A stretch of DNA of 5,450 nucleotides, from assembly GCA_964371695.1 (NCBI GenBank), contig CAYJOG010000108.1, positions 1 through 5,450 of the forward strand, in the 5' to 3' direction. Positions 1 through 5,448 of the stretch are shown piece after piece. The DNA is from CAYJOG01 sp964371695 [NCBI: uncultured bacterium]. Its GTDB lineage: Bacteria; CAYJOG01. The notes under the pieces are model-generated. The model ran no database searches. It was not told where the DNA came from and saw only the letters and a program-made list of their open reading frames with translations. The stretch's first letter is position 1; each line of letters begins with the position of its first letter. Position numbers and translations under genes: made by a program.

Positions 1-1349
1 CGAGCGACGGAATCGCCAAAATGAATTTGATCACCTTCCTTCACCTGCTTTTCCATCGTGGCCACGTTTTTTTCCTGGTCCTCCACCATTTTGGTGAGTT
101 CAGAAAGCGCGCCCTGAATGGACTCCTGCTCCATGTGAATCTTGGGATTGCCCCCCACCTGCACCGTGGTGGCGGGGTGGGCCACGGCGCCCAGGTCATT
201 CACCGTGAGGGTGCCGCCGCAGCGGGTGACACCGCCAATGATCTGCCCCCGCTTGGCCGTGACAGTGACGTTGCCAAAAGCCATGAGGGTGCTGTGCAGA
301 ACCGATTCATCCACCACCACATTGCCTTCGGCCAGCACCGTGGCCTTGTCCACATAAAGCGCCTGCACGTCGCCAGCGGCCTGCACCACTGTTTTGTTGT
401 GGCCCGCCACGCCGCCGCGAATCACCACGTTGCCGCCAGTGCTCTCCACTCTGGCGCTGTCCACAATGCCATCAATCACGATATCGCCGGTGCTCTGGAT
501 ACAAAAACCGGGCAACACACTGCCCCGGATGTGCAATGCACCGTGAAAGTTCATGTTGCCCACCGAAAAATCGATGTCGCCGCCCACTTCCAGCAACGGA
601 TTGACCTCGATGAGGCCGGACTTGAATGAGGGCACACCCTCGATGTCGCTCAACACCAACGTCTGGGTTTCATCGCTGTAACGGGTGTTTTTGCCCAGGC
701 GCAACTTGACGGGTTTGGGGCGCGGCACACTGATGGCATGGCCCGTCACCGTCTGGCCGGGCTGGCCCTCCTGCGGGTGGGTCACCTTGAGGATGGCTTC
801 ATTCTGGGCCACGCTGGCGATGCCGCCGCCCGCCCGGTAATCCACCCGTTCCAGGCCGATGTCTTCCGTCGTCTTTTTGGGGCCGAACAACACTTCCGCG
901 CTGCCGTCCACGGGCATCACCGGGGGGATGCCCTCAGCAATCAGCGTGGGCATTTCATAGAGTTGGTCGGCCAGCATGTTGCTGATGACTTCTTCTTTCA
1001 GCCCCACCTTCAGACCCTTGTCCTGCAGAGCCGCCATCAACTCTCCCGCGCTGGGCGTCACGCCCCCCATGGCCGGAATCAGCACCCCCGTAGCGGTCAT
1101 CTGATCCGCGGAAACGTCGAATTCGATGGTGGCGTTGCGGGGATACATCACCGACCCCTGAAACCCACCCTTGCCCGTCAGAGCCTTTTCAATCAGGTTC
1201 AGGTCTATGAAAAACCCGTGGCTGTTCATGTCGCCGATGGCCAGGGCCACCTGCGAGGCCTGCACCGAGCCGTCGTTTTTGCCGGGGGCCACCGCCAGAG
1301 TCACCGCGCCGTTTTCCTGCTGGTTGAGCTTGATCCACTCGGGCAGCAT
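1..1349 (-). CDS. fapA: FapA / DUF342 family polymerization-type protein, 3' end cut by window edge
   Basis: 449 codons are visible from an ATG at 1349 and no stop is reached, so the C-terminus lies outside the window. Residues about 66-150 match the FapA N-terminal domain: a beta-rich stretch, a MGG turn near 94-96, then a helix ending in KGLKVGL (111-117). Residues about 250-400 are Gly/Val/Asp-rich short strands with recurring GD-, GN- and GG- turns (DIDFSVGN, TGDIVIDG, GGNVVIRGG, AEGNVVV), typical of the right-handed beta-solenoid of this family. From about 405 the sequence turns Glu/Lys-rich and helical, the start of the C-terminal coiled coil. Family members are cytoplasmic; some Vibrio homologues act in polar flagellar assembly and others have no known role. 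No flagellar gene is visible, so the family assignment is strong and the function is not. The start lies 4 bp after the ligase stop and has a good Shine-Dalgarno, pointing to co-transcription and coupled translation. Confidence 0.9.
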   Translation of the reverse strand, partial: MLPEWIKLNQQENGAVTLAVAPGKNDGSVQASQVALAIGDMNSHGFFIDLNLIEKALTGKGGFQGSVMYPRNATIEFDVSADQMTATGVLIPAMGGVTPSAGELMAALQDKGLKVGLKEEVISNMLADQLYEMPTLIAEGIPPVMPVDGSAEVLFGPKKTTEDIGLERVDYRAGGGIASVAQNEAILKVTHPQEGQPGQTVTGHAISVPRPKPVKLRLGKNTRYSDETQTLVLSDIEGVPSFKSGLIEVNPLLEVGGDIDFSVGNMNFHGALHIRGSVLPGFCIQSTGDIVIDGIVDSARVESTGGNVVIRGGVAGHNKTVVQAAGDVQALYVDKATVLAEGNVVVDESVLHSTLMAFGNVTVTAKRGQIIGGVTRCGGTLTVNDLGAVAHPATTVQVGGNPKIHMEQESIQGALSELTKMVEDQEKNVATMEKQVKEGDQIHFGDSVA

Positions 1350-1353
1350 GGGC

Positions 1354-2919
1354 TTACCTCTTTTCCTGAAGCAGGGCGATGGCCTGTTCGGTCATCACCT
1401 TGCGTTGAATTTTTCCTGTGTCTCCCTTGGGGATGTCCTCGACAAACAACACAAACCGGGGCACCTCAAACTTCATCACACGGTCCTTGAGAAAACCGAT
1501 GATGTCATCTGGCGCGGCCTGCTGGCGGTCTTTAAGTTTCACACAGGCGGCCACCACGTTGCCGCGGATGTCATCGGGCACCCCCACGCAACAGGCCTCC
1601 AGCACCGCCGGGTGCTGCCAGAGTTTTTCGTCAATGCTCAGGTAGTTCACAAACTCGCCGTCCACCTTGCCCGTGTCCACCGAGCCGCGCCCCACAAAAA
1701 AGTACACGCCGTCTTCATCGGCCATCACGTCGTCTCCCGTGTCAAAAAAACCATCGCCATAAGGGAACGACTTGCGCGTGGCTTCTTCGGCGTCGAAGTA
1801 TTCGTCAAACACGTTTGGCCCTTTGATGAACAGGCCGCCGGTGCGCCCGGCAGGCAGGGTCTGGCCCGTCTCGCGGTCCACCACCTTCATTTCGTTGATG
1901 GCCAGGGGTTTGCCCATGGAGCCGGGTTTCATTTTTTCTGGCTGCGACGGGTCGTTCTGGCAACCCCAGCAGCCGGTTTCGGTCATGCCCCAGCCGTTGC
2001 TCACAAACAGGCCGGTTTTTTCCATGAATTCCTTTTGCAGGTCCACCGAAAGCGGCGCGGCCCCGCAGATGATGTAATCCAGGCCGGCATAGTCTTCCTG
2101 CGGCGGAATGCCGTGGGCCAGCAAACGCGTGAGCAGCGAGGGCACCACACTCACCACGTTTACGCCGTGTTCCTTCACCACGGGGAAAAACCGGCTGGCG
2201 CTGAACTTCTCGAACAGGCACACCGGGTTGCCCAGTGTGAGCGCGGGGAAAAAGCTGGTGTATTGCGCGTTGACGTGAAAAAGCGGCAGCACGCAGGCAT
2301 ACACCTGCCCCTCGCACATTTTGAAATGCTCCCGCAGGGCAAAGCTGTCACAGAGCATTTCGTGGCGCTGCACCACCGCTTTGGGCAGGCCGGTGGTGCC
2401 GCTGGTGAAAATCATCTGGAAGGGATGGTGCGGCTGAATGGCGGGCCGGGCGTAGTCCTCGCCCTGGCGCGCCAGTTCGGTTTCGTAATCCAGGCTGCTG
2501 AGGGTGTTGGAGGACACGTTGAGAAAGGGTAGTTCCGGCAGTTGTTCACGCACAGCCCGGGCGGTGGACAAAAAATCGTCTTCGATGACAAAGGCTTTGG
2601 CGCGGGCCTTGGTGAGCATGTACACCACGCGCTCGATGTTGCGCTCCAGCCCCAGGTTGATGGGGTTCACCACCAGCCCCGCCTTGATGCCCCCCACCCA
2701 GGGCACAAAAAAGTCCGGGCTGTTCTTGAGAAAAAAACTCACCGTGTCACCGGGCTTCAGGCCCATCTGCTGAAACAGGCAGGCGGCCTGATTGCTTTTT
2801 TTCTCCAGGTCCGACTGGGAAAGATGCCGCCCCTTTTCCACATCCACAATCAGCGGCCTGCCCGCATATCGTGCGGCGCTCTGGTGGAAAACGTCCGCCA
2901 CCGATGTCACCTGAATCAT
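1354..2919 (-). CDS. AMP-forming acyl-CoA synthetase (class I adenylate-forming ligase)
   Basis: This 521-residue protein has normal length for the ANL superfamily. It should activate a carboxylic acid with ATP to an acyl-adenylate, then transfer the acyl group to CoA in the cytoplasm. Visible core motifs in order are the phosphate loop TSGTTGLPK (172-180), the A5 motif GWGMTETG (309-316), the A7 motif FFDTGDD with the ribose-binding Asp396 (391-397), the hinge region beginning GR (410-411), and the C-terminal PKGDTGKIQRK (497-507) whose Lys503 is the expected adenylation lysine. The catalytic set is therefore complete. The N-terminal part resembles the crotonobetaine/medium- or long-chain acyl-CoA ligase branch, but the substrate cannot be read from motifs. 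The hinge has an apparent one-residue insertion (see findings). The start at 2919 is supported by CGGAGG ending 4 nt upstream. No signal peptide or membrane segment is evident. It lies 47 bp after a small unknown gene and 4 bp before fapA. Confidence 0.93.
   Translation of the reverse strand: MIQVTSVADVFHQSAARYAGRPLIVDVEKGRHLSQSDLEKKSNQAACLFQQMGLKPGDTVSFFLKNSPDFFVPWVGGIKAGLVVNPINLGLERNIERVVYMLTKARAKAFVIEDDFLSTARAVREQLPELPFLNVSSNTLSSLDYETELARQGEDYARPAIQPHHPFQMIFTSGTTGLPKAVVQRHEMLCDSFALREHFKMCEGQVYACVLPLFHVNAQYTSFFPALTLGNPVCLFEKFSASRFFPVVKEHGVNVVSVVPSLLTRLLAHGIPPQEDYAGLDYIICGAAPLSVDLQKEFMEKTGLFVSNGWGMTETGCWGCQNDPSQPEKMKPGSMGKPLAINEMKVVDRETGQTLPAGRTGGLFIKGPNVFDEYFDAEEATRKSFPYGDGFFDTGDDVMADEDGVYFFVGRGSVDTGKVDGEFVNYLSIDEKLWQHPAVLEACCVGVPDDIRGNVVAACVKLKDRQQAAPDDIIGFLKDRVMKFEVPRFVLFVEDIPKGDTGKIQRKVMTEQAIALLQEKR
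1357..1360 (-). promoter_or_regulatory. Shine-Dalgarno of fapA, overlapping the ligase stop
   Basis: On the minus strand GAGG lies 7 nt before the ATG at 1349. It falls in the last sense codons of the ligase and directly abuts its TAA stop (1356-1354). This supports the ATG at 1349 as the start. It also means ribosomes finishing the ligase would uncover or re-use this site, as in translational coupling. Confidence 0.7.
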
Positions 2920-2949
2920 GTCGCCTCCGGGTAAAAAATTGGAAGGGAC

Positions 2950-2955
2950 AGTATA
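2950..2955 (-). promoter_or_regulatory. Possible internal -10 box before the ligase gene
   Basis: The 47-bp gap upstream of the ligase contains TATACT on the minus strand, a 5/6 match to the sigma70 -10 consensus, about 31 bp before the ATG. No convincing -35 hexamer lies 16-18 bp further upstream. It could give the ligase and fapA extra transcription independent of the first two genes, but one hexamer in an AT-rich gap can occur by chance. Confidence 0.3.
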
Positions 2956-2966
2956 AACCTTTAGCC

Positions 2967-3359
2967 TTACGCCCGGTTCGCCAGATAGGGTTTCAGGCGG
3001 AACACCAGATGCTGCTCCAGCACCGGGGCAAAGTCGTCACGCCAGATCACCGGGATCACCACCACCAGGGCCGTGGGCCATTTTTTCTGCACTTCGGTGT
3101 GTTTTTCTCGGCACTGGGCGATGGCCTCGTTCAGGCTGCCGTGCCGCCCGCTGCTGGCCACCAGCAGGGGCCGGTGGCCGCCTTCTTCAAACAACACAAA
3201 CACCCCCTTTTCCATGCCGCCATCAAAATCTTCATCCTGTTCGGCCTGTTGCGGGGGAATCGGCTCGATCTGCTCCACGCCATAAAACCGGCAGCAGATG
3301 TGGGCCTCGGCGTAAATGGCCTGATACAACGAATCGTGAACGGCTTGAAAATTGGGCAC
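2967..3359 (-). CDS. Small protein of unknown function (130 aa), possible degenerate GIY-YIG-like fold
   Basis: I do not recognise this protein with confidence. It starts at a GTG (3359) preceded by GAAGGGAAG, with about 7 nt between the AGGGA core and the start. The only internal Met is at residue 49, so the GTG is the reasonable start. It has no signal peptide or membrane segment. Residues 1-30 look helical with a CC pair (22-23), 34-48 form an acidic, Pro/Gln/Asp-rich linker, and 52-130 look like an alpha/beta domain. The order in that domain (GVFVLFEEGG at 52-61, LLVASSG at 65-71, a helix, a beta strand at 97-104, and LEQHLVFRLKP at 114-124) recalls GIY-YIG domains, but most catalytic residues would be missing. 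It lies 16 bp after the C45 hydrolase gene and 47 bp before the ligase, so it is very likely co-transcribed with them. A second in-phase TAA occurs two codons after the stop. Confidence 0.75.
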   Translation of the reverse strand: MPNFQAVHDSLYQAIYAEAHICCRFYGVEQIEPIPPQQAEQDEDFDGGMEKGVFVLFEEGGHRPLLVASSGRHGSLNEAIAQCREKHTEVQKKWPTALVVVIPVIWRDDFAPVLEQHLVFRLKPYLANRA

Positions 3360-3375
3360 AGGGGCTTCCCTTCGG

Positions 3376-4518
3376 TCAACCGCCAGGGGCGCTTTTGGCG
3401 GCGGGGCGTTTGAACAGTTCGCTCAGTTTCAGGTCCGCCCATCCCTGACTTTTGTCCAGCGCCCACACGCTGAAAAGGTCTGCGGCAGGGGCCCACACAA
3501 AACTGTGGACGGTTTTCTCCAGCTTTACGCCGGTGGCGTGGATGAGCTTTTTGGCGGCTTCGGCGTCTATCTTGCCCCGGCTTTCTTCACTGGCGAGCCG
3601 CAGGGCCATGTACCTGTCCTTGCTGTTGAAATAGGGGATGTTCTTCATGTACATCTGGGGGTCGGTGAAATGGTTGGTGGTGATGAGCAAGCCGCCCTTC
3701 TGTTCCACCACGTTCACCCGCTTGGCCGAAAGCTCCAGGGTTTTGGCCTTGTTCTCCGGCCCGGAGCCTATCTGGATGTTAAACCCCGCCATGCGGGCCT
3801 GACCGGTGATGGCCTCCTCGGTTTCGGCCAGGGTCTTGGCCGATTCCAGTGCCGTGCGCAGCGTGAACAGCATGGGCTGGCCCGACCAGCTGTTTTCCAG
3901 GTTGGGGCTCAGGTTGATTTCCACCATCTGGCCGCTTTCGTTCACGCCGCTGATCACGCCCTCCAGACCGTTGTAGGTGAACGAGAGAAAAGCCTGGCCA
4001 CCGGTGGGGTGATACACCACCACCACGGCGCTTGCCTGCAAATCCTTGTCCACCGTCCAGTCCAGGTTGCGGGCCGTCACCAGCTTGCCTCCCGCCGTGG
4101 CCTCGCTGCCCGCCCCCAGAAAACTGCACCCCAGGCGCGTCAGCACATCTACATAAGTGTGGGCCATCAGGATTTCTTCCTGACTCACCCCCGCGCCGTC
4201 GGCCACGCCCCGCACTTCTTCCAGCAGGTGTTTGGGAATGGTGGGCAGCATGGCCTGGGTTTTGTCCCACAGGTAACCCTTGTTGCGGGTGCGGGGATAC
4301 ACATAGGTTCCCAGAAAGTTCTTCACCAGCTTCTGGATGCGGTCCTTGAACGCCGAGCCGTGCTGAAAACCCATTTCATAGGGGGTGCCATAGACATGCA
4401 GCACCTCGATGCCACTGCGGGTTTCGAGTTGGGCGCTGGCCGCCATGGCCCGCCCCGGCCCACACAGCCACAGACTCAGCCCAAAAGCCGCCAATACCGG
4501 AAAAAAGATTTTTTTCAC
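3376..4518 (-). CDS. Exported C45-family Ntn-hydrolase (acyltransferase / N-acyl amidohydrolase)
   Basis: This is a 380-residue protein from a GTG at 4518. An in-frame ATG at 4602 is less likely because it would run through the divergent promoter and into the neighbouring gene. Residues 1-26 form a Sec signal peptide: KK, a hydrophobic core, then an AMA-A type cleavage site near 26. The Cys at 19 is not in a good lipobox. GTPYEMGFQHG (44-54) is the N-terminal signature of the C45 family (isopenicillin N/6-APA acyltransferase relatives). GCSF (130-133) gives Cys131 as the expected nucleophile, freed by self-cleavage between Gly130 and Cys131. RNLDW (150-154) and TNHF (281-284) are further family-like motifs. 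After signal removal and autocleavage the chains would be about 104 and 250 residues, similar to the small and large subunits of the fungal enzyme. Such enzymes cleave or transfer acyl groups on amides; the substrate here is unknown. It heads the leftward operon. Related exported Ntn-hydrolases are the main alternative. Confidence 0.88.
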   Translation of the reverse strand: MKKIFFPVLAAFGLSLWLCGPGRAMAASAQLETRSGIEVLHVYGTPYEMGFQHGSAFKDRIQKLVKNFLGTYVYPRTRNKGYLWDKTQAMLPTIPKHLLEEVRGVADGAGVSQEEILMAHTYVDVLTRLGCSFLGAGSEATAGGKLVTARNLDWTVDKDLQASAVVVVYHPTGGQAFLSFTYNGLEGVISGVNESGQMVEINLSPNLENSWSGQPMLFTLRTALESAKTLAETEEAITGQARMAGFNIQIGSGPENKAKTLELSAKRVNVVEQKGGLLITTNHFTDPQMYMKNIPYFNSKDRYMALRLASEESRGKIDAEAAKKLIHATGVKLEKTVHSFVWAPAADLFSVWALDKSQGWADLKLSELFKRPAAKSAPGG

Positions 4519-4524
4519 AGGAGA

Positions 4525-4528
4525 CTCC
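4525..4528 (-). promoter_or_regulatory. Shine-Dalgarno fixing the GTG start of the C45 hydrolase
   Basis: On the minus strand GGAG, at the end of a run of G residues, lies 6 nt before the GTG at 4518. The protein from that GTG begins MKKIFF and continues as a clean signal peptide. Both facts favour 4518 over the upstream ATG at 4602. Confidence 0.7.
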
Positions 4529-4559
4529 CCCCTGCCGCGCTTTTTATAATAATTGCGGT

Positions 4560-4564
4560 GAGGA
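4560..4564 (+). promoter_or_regulatory. Shine-Dalgarno of the M48 peptidase gene
   Basis: GAGGA lies with its GAGG core 8 nt before the ATG at 4572, a normal distance. It supports that ATG, after which the encoded protein begins at once with a signal peptide. Confidence 0.65.
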
Positions 4565-4571
4565 AATAATA

Positions 4572-5309
4572 ATGCCACGTTCCATCGCCCGCCAATTGCC
4601 AATTTTCATTTTTCTGCTGCTGAGCGGCGCAGCCAGGGCGGCCTACCCTCCCCCACCTGCGCCTTCTCCCGAACCCTCCACCCAAGCCCCCGTCACCTCG
4701 GCCTCGGTGCAGGCCCAGGAGACCGAAGTGCGGCGGGTGTGCGATTCCATGCGCCCCTTTGTGGGCAACAAGGGCAAAATCCGCGCCATCGGCGTGGTGG
4801 CAGAGGCGGAAGTCAACGCCTGGGCCGATCACAAAGGCACGGTCACCTTCACCACGGGCATTCTGAATTTTCTCAAAACCCCCGACGAAATCGCCGTCAT
4901 CTGCGGCCACGAAATGAGCCACATCACGGCGGGGCACATCAAGCGCAGCATCGGCACACAAATCCTGGGCACCATCATTGGCGGCGAATTGCTGGGGGAC
5001 CTGGCCGGCTCGGCCCTGGTGAACAAACAGAGCCGCAGCCACGAGCGTGAGGCCGATGAGCGGGGCCTGTTCGCCATGTGGCGGGCGGGTTATAACCCCA
5101 TGACCGCCGTGGACGTGTGGCAACGCATGATGGACAAATACGGCGGCAAGAACATTCCCTATTTCTCCAGCCACCCCAGCAACAAGGAGCGCCTGCAAAA
5201 CATGAAGGTGATCATGGTGCGCAACTGCCTGAAGGACGAAAGCCAGCTTTTCTGCGACCGTGTCCTGAACGACGCCGACTACAAGGCGACTTATGAGAAG
5301 TTCAAATAA
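4572..5309 (+). CDS. Secreted M48-family zinc metallopeptidase (LoiP/BepA/HtpX-like catalytic domain)
   Basis: This is a 245-residue protein, close in size to E. coli LoiP. Residues 1-24 form a signal peptide with a hydrophobic core (10-18) and an ARA-A type cleavage site near 23-24; there is no lipobox Cys, so it should be soluble in the periplasm rather than a lipoprotein. A Pro-rich stretch (26-40) follows. VNAW (81-84) and FTTGIL (93-98) are typical M48 strands. HEMSH (113-117) is the zinc-binding HExxH with catalytic Glu114. SRSHEREAD (154-162) matches the SRxxExxAD motif, with Glu158 as probable third zinc ligand. SHPSNKERL (200-208) is the conserved HP-containing C-terminal motif. The active site is intact, and the expected role is envelope protein quality control. 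A hydrophobic, Gly-rich helix region (128-150) lies between the zinc motifs, and no TPR domain follows, unlike BepA. Cys219 and Cys228 near the C-terminus could form a disulfide. It is transcribed away from the C45 operon. Confidence 0.93.
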   Translation: MPRSIARQLPIFIFLLLSGAARAAYPPPPAPSPEPSTQAPVTSASVQAQETEVRRVCDSMRPFVGNKGKIRAIGVVAEAEVNAWADHKGTVTFTTGILNFLKTPDEIAVICGHEMSHITAGHIKRSIGTQILGTIIGGELLGDLAGSALVNKQSRSHEREADERGLFAMWRAGYNPMTAVDVWQRMMDKYGGKNIPYFSSHPSNKERLQNMKVIMVRNCLKDESQLFCDRVLNDADYKATYEKFK

Positions 5310-5329
5310 GCGAAAAACCGAAGAAGGAA

Positions 5330-5350
5330 GTTGGCGGTTGGACGTTGGAA
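5330..5350 (+). repeat. Three tandem GTTGGNN heptamers
   Basis: Starting 21 bp after the M48 stop codon, GTTGGCG, GTTGGAC and GTTGGAA follow each other without gaps, an imperfect heptanucleotide array of three units. Non-coding heptamer repeats of this sort occur in several bacterial genomes. Three units is short, so this may be a decayed array or chance. The last units also form the left arm of the stem-loop at 5340-5369. Confidence 0.5.
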
Positions 5351-5369
5351 AAAAAAGCCTCCAGCGTCC
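5340..5369. other. 10-bp stem-loop downstream of the M48 gene
   Basis: The arms GGACGTTGGA (5340-5349) and TCCAGCGTCC (5360-5369) pair over all 10 positions in RNA, nine Watson-Crick and one U-G (T5345 with G5364). The loop is 10 nt and A-rich. It lies 30 bp after the M48 stop codon. There is no T-run after it on the plus strand, so it is not a canonical intrinsic terminator; it could protect the mRNA 3' end or be a Rho-linked end. Confidence 0.55.
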
Positions 5370-5386
5370 CCCGGCAAGCAGCCTCC

Positions 5387-5422
5387 CCGACCGCCGGGGG
5401 TAACCCCCAACCCGGGGGTCGG
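5387..5422. terminator. GC-rich inverted-repeat region, weak terminator candidate
   Basis: CCGACC (5387-5392) pairs with GGTCGG (5417-5422). Inside, GGGGG (5396-5400), CCCCC (5404-5408) and GGGGG (5414-5418) can pair in alternative ways: first with second, or second with third. The direct repeat CCGGGGGT occurs at 5394-5401 and 5412-5419. On the plus strand the structure is followed by A-rich sequence and only later by T6 (5443-5448), so the U-tract expected for an intrinsic terminator is absent. The call as an end for the M48 transcript rests on position and stem strength. Confidence 0.3.
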
Positions 5423-5425
5423 CCC

Positions 5426-5448
5426 AAAAAAAACAAAAAAAATTTTTT
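5426..5448. other. A8-C-A8-T6 tract at the right edge
   Basis: A homopolymeric block of 8 A, one C, 8 A and 6 T abuts the GC-rich hairpin. An-Tn tracts of this kind make DNA intrinsically curved and can act as upstream elements of promoters. Whatever it serves would lie beyond the window. Together with the hairpins it fills the 141 bp after the M48 gene, in which I see no coding sequence. Confidence 0.5.

Larger units (their letters stand above)
4519..4571. promoter_or_regulatory. Divergent intergenic promoter region
   Basis: These 53 bp separate the divergent C45 and M48 genes and must hold start signals for both unless transcription enters from outside. A perfect TATAAT (4545-4550) faces the M48 gene, with a predicted transcription start near 4557 and a very short leader. 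On the opposite strand TATTAT (4551-4546) overlaps it as a 5/6 -10 box facing the C45 gene. Neither direction has a convincing -35 at normal spacing. TTCACA (4514-4519) is 25 bp from TATAAT, too far for a standard promoter. The near-symmetric AT block suggests one shared bidirectional promoter, which is inference. Confidence 0.5.

Noticed and set aside
21-1490. Plus-strand open frames at 21-629 and 738-1490
   Set aside because: They are antisense to fapA, whose minus-strand frame is open across the whole region and shows clear DUF342 beta-solenoid sequence.
1171-2532. Long plus-strand open frame (453 codons) opposite the acyl-CoA ligase and the start of fapA
   Set aside because: It is antisense to well-supported motif-bearing genes. 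Its translation is His/Gly/Ala/Gln-rich with no recognisable motif, as expected for a shadow frame in GC-rich coding DNA.
4460-4464. Lipoprotein cleavage site at Cys19 of the C45 hydrolase
   Set aside because: The residues before the Cys are Leu-Trp-Leu. A lipobox needs a small residue at -1, so ordinary signal peptidase I cleavage near residue 26 fits better.
3352-4569. Plus-strand open frame (405 codons) opposite the C45 hydrolase gene
   Set aside because: The minus strand encodes a signal peptide and the C45 motifs. The plus-strand product is low-complexity, His-rich and matches nothing I know.
4519-4602. ATG at 4602 as the start of the C45 hydrolase
   Set aside because: It would overlap the M48 gene, has no convincing Shine-Dalgarno, and adds a charged, unrelated stretch before an obvious signal peptide.
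4515-5198. Minus-strand open frame (227 codons) opposite the M48 peptidase
   Set aside because: The plus strand has HExxH and SRxxExxAD in good context with a Shine-Dalgarno. The antisense frame has no motif and would also cover the divergent promoter.
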